This document shows, piece by piece, positions 34,604 to 46,980 of a DNA stretch of 64,000 nucleotides (position 1 is the first letter of the stretch; each line of letters begins with the position of its first letter). The stretch covers positions 698,247-762,246 of the forward strand of contig NW_022985563.1 of the NCBI RefSeq assembly GCF_010093815.1, written 5' to 3'. The notes under the pieces were generated by a model. The model was given only the letters and a program-made list of their open reading frames with translations, was not told the origin of the DNA and did no database searches. The stretch is from Pseudovirgaria hyperparasitica (Eukaryota; Ascomycota; Dothideomycetes; Acrospermales; Acrospermaceae). The position numbers and the translations under genes are program-made.

Positions 34604-37600
34604 GGCTATCTTGTTGGTTGTGCGAGTCTCCGACGCTGACGTAGGTAGGGTGGATAGACCGACAAAGTTATCCAAAGTGACAAGTGATGACGTTCCGTGA
34701 TATGTTCGCAGCCGTCAAGCGTGGCCGGAAATAGTATGATTACATCGGAAACCACGCAACAGGAGAACTCAACGTTGTGATGTGAGTACTTAGACCGTGT
34801 GAAGAGATTATCAAGCAGGACGAATTCGTGTGATGGAGCAGAATCTCCAAGGGTCCATTGTCGGCGTCGGAGTATTATGGACGGATCAACTGATTCAGCC
34901 AGCAAATCATCACGTGAGGTTGACCTAAGCACGTGACCTTCAGGCAAATATCAAAACCCAATCTGAAATCAGGAATCTAGTCATCTCACAACATAATAAA
35001 TCATATCCGACTGCAGCAATGGAGGTACAGCCGCGTTCCTCGACCGATCTAGTGGACCTAATCAAAGAGCTGGGGAGAGACTTTGACTATCACTAAATTA
35101 TTCTTCTCCTAGGCAGTATCCTGTCTCTGGCGGCAATAGCACTGAATATGTTAACTTGGCCGGAGTCACAGCCTGAACGAAAGGGGCTGTCAACTTCCAT
35201 ACGAACTCTTCATGATAGGAGATGGTGTACACTGGAAATCGATACACAACAGCTACATTTGGCTCTCTACCCACTTCGTACACTAAGAGCGCCTGACCGT
35301 TGAACGACCGAACCACGCACTATATTACCTTCTATAACCAACGGTAGCTACATCGTGTGATACTGGATGCTTCAGGCGATCACACTTTAGAATATACTCA
35401 GAGCATGTAGGACAACTGCGTGGTCAGCTCCGTTATACTAAGTATATTTTTTTCATTAGATGTCAACCAAGACCGCAGATCCATGGACCTAGGTAATGAC
35501 GCACCATTTCCTTCTACTGCTATCGGTATGCACGTCAAGCACACGACTACTTGTACTGGTCACAGCAGAACCTCAGCATCAGCTGGGGCGAAAAGATAGA
35601 AATTCTCAGCAACACTAGCAAGCAACCACAGTTGGCCGCATCTAGGTCGACTCATTATGAATGATCCGGGCTAACTAAAGGAAGTACCAGTATCACGGCT
35701 CACGTATAGATCCTACATGTGAGAGTCATTTTCTTGACATTGCCAGTGTGCTGCAAGTTGACAGCCGGCTTACTATTCTTGCCATGTCTCATCGTTCTGA
35801 GTCTTGGGGGATGTTCAGGTGAGGGTGTAGCCAGCTCCCAATGTAGTGGACCGGCAAATACCATTCTCGAGCATATCTGGGCCTGGACGTTATCATTCGC
35901 GATTGAGAGCATATTAGCCGGTCACAACATCATGCCTCACTCATAAAATAACCCGTCCAGCCATAGCTTACGCCACCCACCAAGCAACGATAATACAGTA
36001 TTCTCAGCAATATTCCACACGAGAGCAGGAAAAACTTCTAGCATTCGCATGGGTGTTGTCACTAGCATTGCCTTGCCAATCCAGAGTGACGTCGCCAGTC
36101 CTTATCCAGGACTTGATGCTAGTCACACCACAGAAAGCCACAGACACTCACGGCACCGATATATCTTGCGCGTGTGTTGGGTAAAAGGTAATATTATCTG
36201 AATACGAGTACCGGAGACGAGTAGACTGTCAAATCGATATGCTCCACGTTGTCTGTACTCATGAATCAGTACCAATGCATGTGGCGAGGGCATCGCAAAA
36301 ACTACGGGACGGCTGTCACCTGTCATGGAAGGATATGTACGGGAGCATCTTGCCGCAAGTGAGGGGCTTACCTCGCCGCTTGAGATCTGTGTCAGTGGTA
36401 CGGGGAAGGATAGCCTGTTCAGTGGGTGGAGAACGGATGTTCCCTCGTCACATTATCGAGTCTCCCCGGATTCCCGGGCCGATCTGCGCTTGGGTCATGA
36501 CAGATTTCATGCTTACAATATAGAAGCCATATTGAAACGAATAGGCGCTTTACATCTCGTAATATGATACTAGTCTCAAGCACTCGAGGGTGCAATTGCC
36601 ATGATCGACATTCATGCACCGCCGTGAGACATCCATATCAGCACGATGGTCACGCTCAATCAGTACCCTGACCTGAACGGGACAAGTTCTATCCAGTCAA
36701 ACACAGGCATGTAGCGACTCGCCGCCATCATGCCCATGACAAGACCGAATCCACAAGAGTAGTCCAACTCTCCCCATAATCATCAATCAGTCCACACAAC
36801 AACAATACCACAAACTACTCCACCTCACGGCACCTTCACCACGTAACAACACACGCCCAGATCAAGAAAACGCACCATCAAATTCCCCATGTAACTACAC
36901 CCGCCTCGGCCAGCCCTAGCGTCGCTACCATAAAAACACCCTTCTGCACGTCTTCCCCACTAGTCCAAACCCGGCAACTCCTCGTCCCGCCCATTCTCCC
37001 CGCACTCAAATCGTCACAAACTCGACTCGGTTTCCCATACCACACACTGATTCCCACCCCTCCCCATCCGCATCAAGCACAATTGATAACGAGTCGTCTA
37101 GTTATCTTAGCGCAGATGGTAGGCCCCTCCCGAGTCGCTATCTACCACCACTACCACCACTACTACCCCTCCTTCCTTGTTTTGACAGCACGCCGCTCCG
37201 GTGCATCGCGCGCATCGTGAGGTAGCTTGTTAACTGCCGGGCGCTGTTTCGGCCTGGGAAGGTGATATTGGCATCGATGTGTATGTCTGCGCTACGGTGT
37301 GCGTTGTGTGGAACGTTGAGTAGAATCTGGATAAGCAGATTGAAGTGCCGTCAGGTGTGTGAGGCGCGGGGTTTGGGGAGGGGAGGGGGGTTAGTAAGGG
37401 GGACTGCGAATGGAGAGTGTCGGTGTAAGAAAGAGTGGTAAGTTTACTTTAGTCATCATGATTTGCGTGGTACTTTTGCTTCTAGGTTCTTGTCTGGGTG
37501 TTTATTTATAAGAAATTGTACGTGCGAGCGAATGTCTCGATCGGGATGGTAAACGCATCCAATATGTTCTGCGACCGAGGATTATAGCACGAAGAGTGTT

Positions 37601-40169
37601 TTTTTTTTTTGGTTCTCATCTTGTTCCTCTTAGATTCTGCATTCACTGCATCATTATTTGGCCCAGATATACAAGGATATTCCGTTTCATGTCTCTCACT
37701 ATCGATATTTCCATCCTCCTGTCTCCAACAACAAAGTCCACACTAATCAAGGTTACATTTCACATTCGTCTACACATTCGCCCAATTGTCAGTTTCATAT
37801 GCATGTACGTATGCATATTTCACGTATACTTATTTGCCCACCCATCTATCTATCTACACTCATGCATAGACAGCCTTACCAGCTGATGCATGTTTCAAGA
37901 AGCCGATTCTGGATTCTAGACTCTGGATTCTGCATGTTGGACAAGGCTGAGACATACGAGGAGCTAGACTGATAGGGAGAATAGTCAATCGCACGTGCAG
38001 ATAGGCGGGTTCAGAAGGGAGTAGGAGAAGGAGTAGATAAGAAGGCAGCCAGACAGGCCAGCCGAGGAACGGATAGACATGTACTCGCACGGGTAGGTAA
38101 GTATCTAGTAGCACAAACAGATGAAACGGGACGCCGAGGAAGAGAACATGCAGTAAAAGAGGCAAGCGTGGAGACGGACAGGGGAGCAGACACACAAACG
38201 GGTATATCTGATATGCGACAGGTCCGCGGGCAGGCAAACAAGCCAGTGAATGCAGGATAGGGAAACAGGTAGACAAGCGGATAGACCTGCGGGGACCATG
38301 CGCGGATAAAGCAGAAACGATACGCGGATAATGCAGAAAAAGCAGGCAGAAAGGTAAGGCTGAGGCTGTGTTTGGATGAATTGATGAAAGAAAAGGTGGG
38401 TTGGTAGGTGGATGGATGTTCCACGAAGCATTGTCCTCGCACATTCACTCATAAACGCGCCAAGCAAGTTGCTGGATGACTGCATACTCGCGCCAGGCAG
38501 ACAAGGTAATGCATGGGATGTAAGAACGGCATGGACAGATGCAGGAACCGTTTCCGCAGCCTTCAGCCTAGTCGGTGATGCATGCCAGCCTGGCTAGGGT
38601 GCATTGCCTGATCTAGGGATGCATGATATCTAGGATGTCCTGATTCCATTACCGCTGTTTGATATTCTGGTTCGCGGGTGGTCTGAAAGCCCAGTGTGCG
38701 GTGTGGGAAAATGTCTGTTGTCTTTGTTTTGATAATCTACATTCGGCTACCTACGTCCTTGTTCCCCGGCCTGGGCTCTAAGCTGTGGTCCTCACTTTCG
38801 ACTTCCTGTTTCATTGATGGCTGTAGTAGTGTCATTAAACCGTCCAAGGTGTTCTTACACTACATATATATGTTCTCTCTTAATTAATTAACGATCTTTC
38901 CATATGTGTCATAAGTATACGTTTTATATTTTCATTCCCTTTCTATCTTCTGGCTTCTGTTCAAGTCATATCATCTAGAAGAGTAGGATGAAGCAAAGTG
39001 TGACAAAGAAAAAAAAAGTGGATAGATCACAATATACAATATAAGATTTCCTACTTCGAGCACGATGAAGGCAGCACTGTCTGTACATTTGTTCAACACA
39101 TAGGACTATCAAGTATCAAACATTTCTCATATTTCTCTTTGTAAGTAGTACCCAGTTATGCCATGAGTATAGCTGTATACATGACATCGTACATACGTAT
39201 ATACTCCCGCCATAACCAACTTTCTACTACCCTTCTGTCCCCTCTCTCCTCCTTCACACTAAACACTACTCTGAACTACACTACACTACACTAAGCATCC
39301 ATCCAAGTAAACTAAACGAGAGATCTCGTGGGTATCGTCAGTGAACCGTAAACACCCAAAACACCAGCTGTGCATTAAAAACCCGCAAAAAGAAACTAAA
39401 GAATGCAAAGCGGCATAGACTGTAAGAACCACTAAGAAGGTGAATTGAAGAATTGTGTATGCGGGCATTAGTACCGAGAAATGAGTGAGTGGTATGCGGG
39501 ATCATGTTTGATCGGCCGTGACGAGATTTGAGAAGACATGTGAGAACGGAATATGCGATGGGAATGAAACGACCGAGTACATGTGCGGAAGAGCGATGTG
39601 CAGAGAAAACACGGCGTAGAACAGGATAAGATGCCAGTGTACACGGCCTGTGTGGCGGATGGTCGGTATACAGCCTGTGCTGTCTGGTGGTCTGGTGACA
39701 GCGTGTTCCGGATGTGTTGTGTCGCAGTGTGTAGATGGAAATATATGCGGGATACCAGGGGAGATGGTGGCGGAAGTTCTGAGGATAGACGGGTTCTGAG
39801 CCATGCGCTGGCGTAGTGTGTGAATGAGTGAGTGATGATCTTCATACCTTCGATCGTTTTCGACAAAGACGTATGCAAGAATGCATGCAAGAGAGTAAGA
39901 ATGCAATCCCCGTTCATCGTACGCAGGGCCGCATACCCGCAAGCAGAACTCTCCAACTCTGCCCCAGTGCCGCGCTAGAATAACGCTAGCAGGCAGGGAG
40001 GCCGAGGCCGTCCGCCCACCCCAGCCACGTTCCGTCCGCGCCAAACCGTAAGCAGCATAATTGCTGCTAAATAAAGCACCAAGCCAACAATACACACACG
40101 CACAGCGTCATCATCAGTAATAAGAGTCAGTCGACACCACCACTCACTCTGCAGAAGGTACTCCGCCCC
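34604..40169. other. 5.5 kb stretch without a supported gene
   Basis: All frames are short or lack an ATG and motifs. A 72-codon frame at 35098-35316 (-) reads protein-like (PVYTISYHEEFVWKL) but has no ATG or partner exon. A 25-codon peptide at 35019-35096 (+) is also isolated. Both could be gene relics. An eleven-T run lies near 37600. No tRNA or transposon ends were seen. Confidence 0.45.
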
Positions 40170-41312
40170 CTACCGCAACCCCAACAAGCTCTTCTTGCGC
40201 CTCAGGTTCCGCGGCTTGGCACTCTTCCGCGCATCATCCTCGTCCGCGTCCTGCTCGTCGTGACCGTCATCGAGGAACCCAAAGTCGAACGTGGACTCGC
40301 GCTCTGCAGCGCCGCGCGGTATGAGTTTGCGCTGCTGCTGCTGGCGCTCGGGACACGGTGCGGCAGGCCGCTCGGGGCTGGAGTCGAGGAAGGCGAGCAG
40401 ATCGGCGGTGATGGACGGTTCGCGGTCCTGGGTGCCGGCGCGGGGCACGAGGCGGCGGGGTTGCGGCGGCGGGGTTGGTGGCGGGACGGATTTCTTGGGC
40501 GAGATGGTGAGTTTGGCCATGACGAGGGATTTGGAAATGGAGCGTAGGCGTCTGTGGGTTGTGCTGGGGGAGCGCGCGAGTGGAGGTTGGGTGTCTGAGT
40601 TGAAGGGGTCGGAGGAGAGGAATGAGGGTGGTGGAGGCGAGTAGGAGAGGCTGGATAGGCGAGGCTCGAAGGAGGATTGTCGCTTTGTGTCGCTGTCGTG
40701 CGTGGATGGCCATGTGGAGGTGCGTGATGTGGTAGTGCTGGTGTGTTCTGTCGAGGACTCCGAGATGGACATGCGAGACGTAGTGGGGTCGTGGATTGTT
40801 CGACGTCGTCTCTCGTCAACGGAGGATGGAGACGAGCGGGCTGATGCATTGGAGGACGATGGCGAGGATGTGAACCTAGGGTAGTGGCCTGCTGGTGCAG
40901 AGAAACGATAGCTTTGTGGTGTTGGCGGCACATCTACGAGAGTCGGCGTTGCTGGAACGATGCACACCAGCTGGGCCAGCTGGCCGGGATGTTGCACTAT
41001 AGGCTTGTTTGCTATCCGGAATGGAACGGCCTCTGCACTCTCGACTTCGTACACCTCGACATCGTCATCAAAATCCAGCAGAGATTCGGCCATGTCTGCA
41101 TCTTCGGATGAGAGATCCTCCTCCGAGGACAGATATCTGGTGTGGAATTGGTCCCTTCGCGCCTCTTCTGTTTCAAAGTTTTCCGACGCAAACTCAAACT
41201 GCTCGGACCGTATCGACTCTGGACTCGACACTTCACTGTTCGAGCGTACAGGTCGACGCTTGGTCGACTTCTGCAGTTGTGTCCACTGCTCAGACATGGC
41301 GAGTGAAGTCAT
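40170..41312 (-). CDS. Ser/Pro-rich conserved hypothetical protein
   Basis: A single exon gives 380 residues from the ATG at 41312. The N-terminal third is acidic (SSEEDLSSEDADMAESLLDF, then DDDVEVYEVE) and leads to AVPFRIANKPIVQHPGQLAQ, the most ordered-looking part. The middle is Ser/Thr-rich with a PPTPPPQPRR proline stretch. The C-terminus alternates ADLLAFLDSS, a short poly-Q and a strongly basic end (KSAKPRNLRRKKSLLGLR) that could serve as a nuclear signal. I recognise no family; length, codon use and an uninterrupted frame support a real gene. Nearby frames on both strands are shadows of its GC-rich sequence. Confidence 0.7.
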   Translation of the reverse strand: MTSLAMSEQWTQLQKSTKRRPVRSNSEVSSPESIRSEQFEFASENFETEEARRDQFHTRYLSSEEDLSSEDADMAESLLDFDDDVEVYEVESAEAVPFRIANKPIVQHPGQLAQLVCIVPATPTLVDVPPTPQSYRFSAPAGHYPRFTSSPSSSNASARSSPSSVDERRRRTIHDPTTSRMSISESSTEHTSTTTSRTSTWPSTHDSDTKRQSSFEPRLSSLSYSPPPPSFLSSDPFNSDTQPPLARSPSTTHRRLRSISKSLVMAKLTISPKKSVPPPTPPPQPRRLVPRAGTQDREPSITADLLAFLDSSPERPAAPCPERQQQQRKLIPRGAAERESTFDFGFLDDGHDEQDADEDDARKSAKPRNLRRKKSLLGLR

Positions 41313-44300
41313 GGTGAAGACGGGGAATCGTCAAGTTCTTTCCAGGGCGGGTGGCTGTTGGTCAAATAAGACGGAAGATCGGGTCTTGCCAGGGTATAGC
41401 TGACTCGCTCCAAGTACTGGAATGCGAGCGCTCAGACTGTAATCTGTCGGAAACGGAGCTCGACGAGGAAATATACAGTGGAGCCGTGAGGACAGTAGTG
41501 GCGTAGTCGACGTATATTGCGGACGACGGCGACGGTTTCCGTGGCTAAAGTGCAAGTTTCATATACGGACTTGCATAGACAGGCGTGCTTAGCCGGAGGT
41601 ACTGTGGTCGATGGTCAAAGGTAAACGGTAGGTTGACGGGTGGGCGAGGTATGTCAATCTGCAGAGAGAGATTCAAGGACGAGAGTATGAGAGGTTAAGG
41701 TCTCTTATGAATAGCAGCCAGTGAGCGATCTGTCTATTTTACCACATTCCTCGTCCTTGCTGGGATGTCCGTGTGAAGAAACAGTTAGGGTAACAGATGG
41801 GATGGAGGGGGGGGGGNNNNNNNNNNNNNNNNNNNNNNNNNNNNNNGGGGGAGTGTGGTGGACCCTGAGGCATGATTGGTGGGGCCTTGAGGACAGCGAT
41901 CTTTACGAGTAGCAGGACAGGGACAGGCAAATCGCGTTTCAAAACTCTCCATCACGTTAGTACGCGGCACGACACGCCGTATCGCTATCCATCGGAGCAT
42001 AGCCAGCACAGTCGACTCTCGACACTGGTCCTGGTCCTTGAGGGTGAATGGCGCCGGCGCAAAAGCTCTTCGGGGCTCGTGGACAACTGGACGCGGAGGA
42101 GAGAGTCGTGTCTATGTTCTTTTCCTCCGACTACCTACCAACAAAAACCCTACAGCCAGCCCATAGGCACTGACTTGTCATTTAGCACTGTCTAGTACAA
42201 TCGCAGTCAAGCTGACCGTTACCGTTGGCTGGTGGCCTTCGCTGCGGACGCCCTAAGCCCTGAGCTGCCGCTTCTGATACTACTACTACTGCTACTACTG
42301 CTGCTACTCTGCTGCCCACTTGCCTGGTCAGGAGACGCGCCGTGAGCGACCGCAGCGTCGCGTTTGCTGATTGGTACTCTGGCGTTGGCCCGACACACAC
42401 CTCTCTATCTCTGTCCTTCTTGGCGTTTCCGTCGCACTCCGTCTCTCAACGGGGTCCTGAGGAGAGACGGGCTTGTGCATGAGCATGAGCATGAACGTTA
42501 GCATGACCGAGAATAGATGCACAGCCAACACGGCTGGCGGCGGCGGCGATGATGACTGACCAACTGACCGACCGACTGAGTGAGTGATGAGCAGGCTCAG
42601 GCAATATTATGATATTCCTTTGATGTCCATCCTCGGTATGCTGGAGACGAACATGCCTGCACAAGAAGAGGAGGACTGCATCCTAGTCATAGGATGGACA
42701 CCCGGAGACAGCAACTACAACAATAGCTGGTCATGAGGGAGTGAGTGAATCGCGCAAGGTCGTGGTGGAGTCTCCTCCTGCAGTCTTCGGCCAGTTCGGC
42801 GTGTTGTGATCCTACCTACACTTCAGCCTCCAGTCCAACTCTGGCGCTGCTGATATCCTCCAACTGCCCATTTGGGCGTTTGCCTCATGGCCTTTTTGAT
42901 GTGTAACGGTAGGTAAGGCATACTAGTGGCCTCTTTCTAAGCAATGCGGCCATGGGCATAGTCCCTATATCGTCGACTCCTACTGCTCCTCCTCAATGTC
43001 TGCAGGCAGTCGAGACAGGCGTCAATACTCCGACACGTCCTGCAACAGCTGTCGACGCCTGCGAACGCCTTAAGGGGGTTCCGCCTCCGCACAATGGAAT
43101 TGTGAAGTGCGAGGTGCTGCAGACTGCCCAGTCTGAACCAGCAGCTGAGACGCGACACTTCTTTCGAACTCGCCTGTTCCTCAGGAGTGAGATCGGCCGC
43201 CAATCGTGGGCCCTATCTGTCTACTGCCCCCGGCCCCGTCCTGGTTCCAACGAGGGGGGAATTCCGCTAAGTTGGCCAGCATGGGCATTGTTACGGCCAA
43301 CAATTGCATCGTACGCGAAGATGATTAGTGTCGCTTGTTCATACGACTGTATCTACACAGCGTCGCCATCTGCCCTCCGCCTGCGACCTCTTGTGCAGCA
43401 GAGTCTGGCGTCTGCAAGTCTTGTACAGCCAGCCTGACTCTGTGCAGTGTTTGTGTGTCTTTGCAGCGTCTGCTAGAAGGGTCCACAATCGAGGATCAGA
43501 GTCAGGTCCATGACTTCATCGGGTCGAGATCCTCACTGCATGGCACGACGTGTCTTCGTAGAGAATTAATTATCCACACATGACGTGTTGAACCTCAGTC
43601 GGAGAACGCTGTCGGGTCCTTTGCGTGCGAAAGTTGCCGTAATGCCATGGAGGGGAATAGACGACATCGTCAAACCCTGAACCCCAGTACGCACCTTGTA
43701 CTATGTGTCAGGGCAGTTCCCAGCGAGCGCGCCCCTCCAATTCAACACCTCACACCCTCCGCAGAAGTCCTATCGTGAGTTGTCACACTTGCCGCGGGTC
43801 TTTATGTCCTTCAGCTGCTGCGATATGAGTCCTCGATCCTCTTTCCTTGACTTAGAGTATTCCTAGACTCCAGCACCCGCCGTAGCGCAATGCTTGATGA
43901 TGGGCAACGAACATCGCGAACGGGACTGCTTAGCGGCGGTAGAGTTATCGATAATCATTTTTCGCAACTACTGACACCGACAACCTGACCAATAAGAAGC
44001 CAGATCCGGCGCGGTTTCTAGCGTGCTTCTAGCGCATCCCGAGTCCTGAGTAAGTCTGCGGCAGTGCGGCAAATGTTGGCCTGGTCAGGCATGTCTTCAT
44101 GCCTCAGTTATAAGGCACTAATGACACCTGAGCACATGATGCCTGAAGCCTAACGCCTGACGGCTGACCTGCGCACGAGTAACAACTTGCCCGATGCCAA
44201 CGTCGCCCCATAGTGTTGAAACATCCCTCAACCCTCCCAACCCACCGACGTCAATGCTTCCTTGGACTTGAGGACATTTACGGAGCAAACGCAGATCGAA

Positions 44301-46980
44301 ACGTGCTAATCCCGTCCTGTGGAGGCGGCGCAATCATACATAGGCCCGACTAATTAGACGCTGCCGCTGCCCTACCAGCCCAGTCCAGTCCTTGACGCGA
44401 GAACGTGCTTATCTTGTGCTTGTAATAATACCTGCTTTCTCGGGTCTCGCTATCATCTGGAAAGCATCTCGTATTACCCAGTCATCGCACAACCAGCGAT
44501 GCAATTGCATGATTATCACGAGGCAGGCGACATGGGAAGCTCAAACTATGCCTGTGAACTCAATACCTACTCGGTCTTCCTGTATACCTAGGCATATTAG
44601 ATCTGCAAATCCAAGGCGCTGGGGGCTAGTCCCATCCCAATTCTTCCATCGTACGTTTTCTTATAATAGATAGTACGACGTACCACGCTAGCTGATCACG
44701 TGGCCAACACTAGAGTACATCCCATAACAAAGTACAACACATCATATCATCATCATCATCGCCGCTCCTACATCGTATGCGCATCATATCGCATAACATA
44801 ACATAACATCATCTCCAACAAAAGCCATCACCCTCGGACTCTACTCTCTTTCTTTTGGAAAAAATGATATCCCTAATCCATGCCCGACTGAAAGAAGGCC
44901 ACCCCCCCTCTCCCGCTCGCATCCTTGCCCTAGCCTGCCCTACCCACCATTATGTCACTCAGTCACTCGCGTCTCTATAGTTACACCCATTCCCTGTCCA
45001 CACATGTCCTATATCACCGACCGAACGTCACCGACCACCGTGCGTCTGCCACGCGAGGACATTGTAGACTTTGTAATAGCAGTAGCAGCAACAACAACAT
45101 AGCTCACCATCCCACGCACAGGCTTCCAAGCATGTCATTGTCATGTTTCACATCCGACCAAGTCCAGTAACGATTACACGGACGAGCACACGGATGGGGC
45201 AACGCGAGGAGGGGCCTTGGGGGGGGAGCTCTGAAACATCGAACCCAGGCCTGGAATGTACTGGCCTGTGCGGTGCTTGTACCACCCGGCTATTACTGTC
45301 ATGTCGTCTAGTTCTCATAAGGCGGATGCGGAATGCGGGATAGATGTGTATGTTGAATGTCGGTTATTATTGCCTGCTCTGCTATAAGTGTGTGGGTGTG
45401 TGTGCTATGTGTGTAGGAGTGATCAGCGTCGACACTAACAAGTATCACAATGATCACCACGGATCCACAGCAAAAGCCTAATACCCCAGCGCACCGGCAT
45501 ACCAGCTCTCAATCCGACCATCCATCCATACATTGGCCATTCGTATTATCCGCTAATGCTCGACAGACCTCCAAATCCGGAATCCGGGTTCCGAGGCAAG
45601 AAAGAAAAATTTGCTGTTCACATACATACGTTTGCCCACACGCACATATACAGACTGGCATACCCACACGTATATGCGTGCCCACATCAATCGATCGATG
45701 GATTTATTGGTAATTTCGTGCTTTATTGGCCGTGCTTCTCCCATTTGTCGGTCGGTCAGTCAGTACATTGAGTCACTCATTCAGTCAGACAGTCAGACAG
45801 TCAGTTAGTTAGGCTATTGATATTGCGATAGAAAAGATTGTGGATATGTATCCAGGATGCAGGTAGGCTTGGAGGTGGTGGTGGTGGGCCAAGGTCTGGA
45901 CCGAGGCTGTAAGCTGAGAGGCTGGTGCTGATGCTGCTGCTGCTGATGATGATGATGCTGAGAGGCTGAGATGCTAAGAAGTTGGCCTGTTGGCCTGTTG
46001 GTGTTGGTGTTTGTACCACACCCACTGCACTACACTACACTGCACAACCCAACACAACGTCACACTATGCTCACGAAGAGAAAAAAAAAGCATATATCTC
46101 GTAATATCCTACACCTCTCGAAGATACACCCTTGTAAGTCCGTCCTGAATACGTGAGTGCGATCGGGTGTTGGTCTTCGTATACGAGAGACTGTATCTCA
46201 GCTGGGGCTGTCTCGTGTAAGCAGTCTGGTAATGCGGTTATTGGGTTGGGGCTAGGAATGGTGAGTGATCGGTGGTTACTGATCTCAGTATCTATGTATC
46301 TACCTATCGATCTCTCTGCTCTCTGTTTGCCAGTCCATCTGTGTCTTCTATGTATACATCTATACCCTGCGCGCTAGCAATGTTCATGTGTATGTGAGTC
46401 TATACACTAACTATGAGACTACGTTTGTTCTGAATTGTCATCTCCGTCTATTCTTCGCATGTTATTACCGTATCGTCGTACTTAATGTGCTTGGGGTCGT
46501 CTGTGTAGTCTGTGTAGGCTGTTCACACACCATTATGAAAACGAATACAACCAAGTAGGTAAATGGAAATGTACACTTGATGTAGATACAGAATTTACTT
46601 ACAGATACTAGCTTAGGGATTGAGAATGATAATATCAGATATCAATTGTACAGGTAACTTTATCTCGTGTCCTCTATTCTTATATCGTGGCATAAGATGG
46701 CTTATCAGTTGCCAAATGCTACCCTCAATCGTCCGAGCCACTTCTTCAGACTGTCAACTTCTCGATGCATTCAGAAATTAAATCCAACTTCTCGATCACG
46801 ACCTCTCCCCAGGACTCACTGGCGTCGTGGGCTCAACTCTTCCTCGGTTACATTCTCCCATCGAGGTATTCCAGTGAACGTCTCGCTTCCCCTGCGTTTG
46901 CTGTGAACGTTTGCATTCATAGTGGCTGCGACCGATACGACAGAATTGCTGGATGGGATCGTATGCTTTCAACTCAGATA
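41313..46980. other. Gene-poor intergenic region
   Basis: No supported gene in about 5.7 kb. It holds the upstream side of the Ser/Pro-rich gene, a poly-G tract with a gap, short ATC/ATA repeats near 44740-44815, a tRNA-like A/B-box pair near 45239-45292 (-) and a CTGCTGATGATG tract near 45930-45960. Cys-containing frames near 42950-43580 (+) are not convincing. Confidence 0.45.
41811..41851. other. Assembly gap in a poly-G tract
   Basis: Thirty N at 41817-41846 are flanked on both sides by runs of G. The tract probably could not be sequenced through. Confidence 0.95.

Noticed and set aside
37860-38485. Three overlapping Leu/Pro/Ser-rich minus-strand frames
   Set aside because: Three registers are open at once over purine-rich CAGACAGG/GGATAG repeats on the + strand, which indicates composition rather than coding.
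42952-43583. Possible Zn2Cys6 transcription-factor remnant (CNSCRRLRT-like in one frame)
   Set aside because: The Cys spacing is incomplete, the pieces lie in different frames, no start or splice model fits, and there is no linker or further domain.
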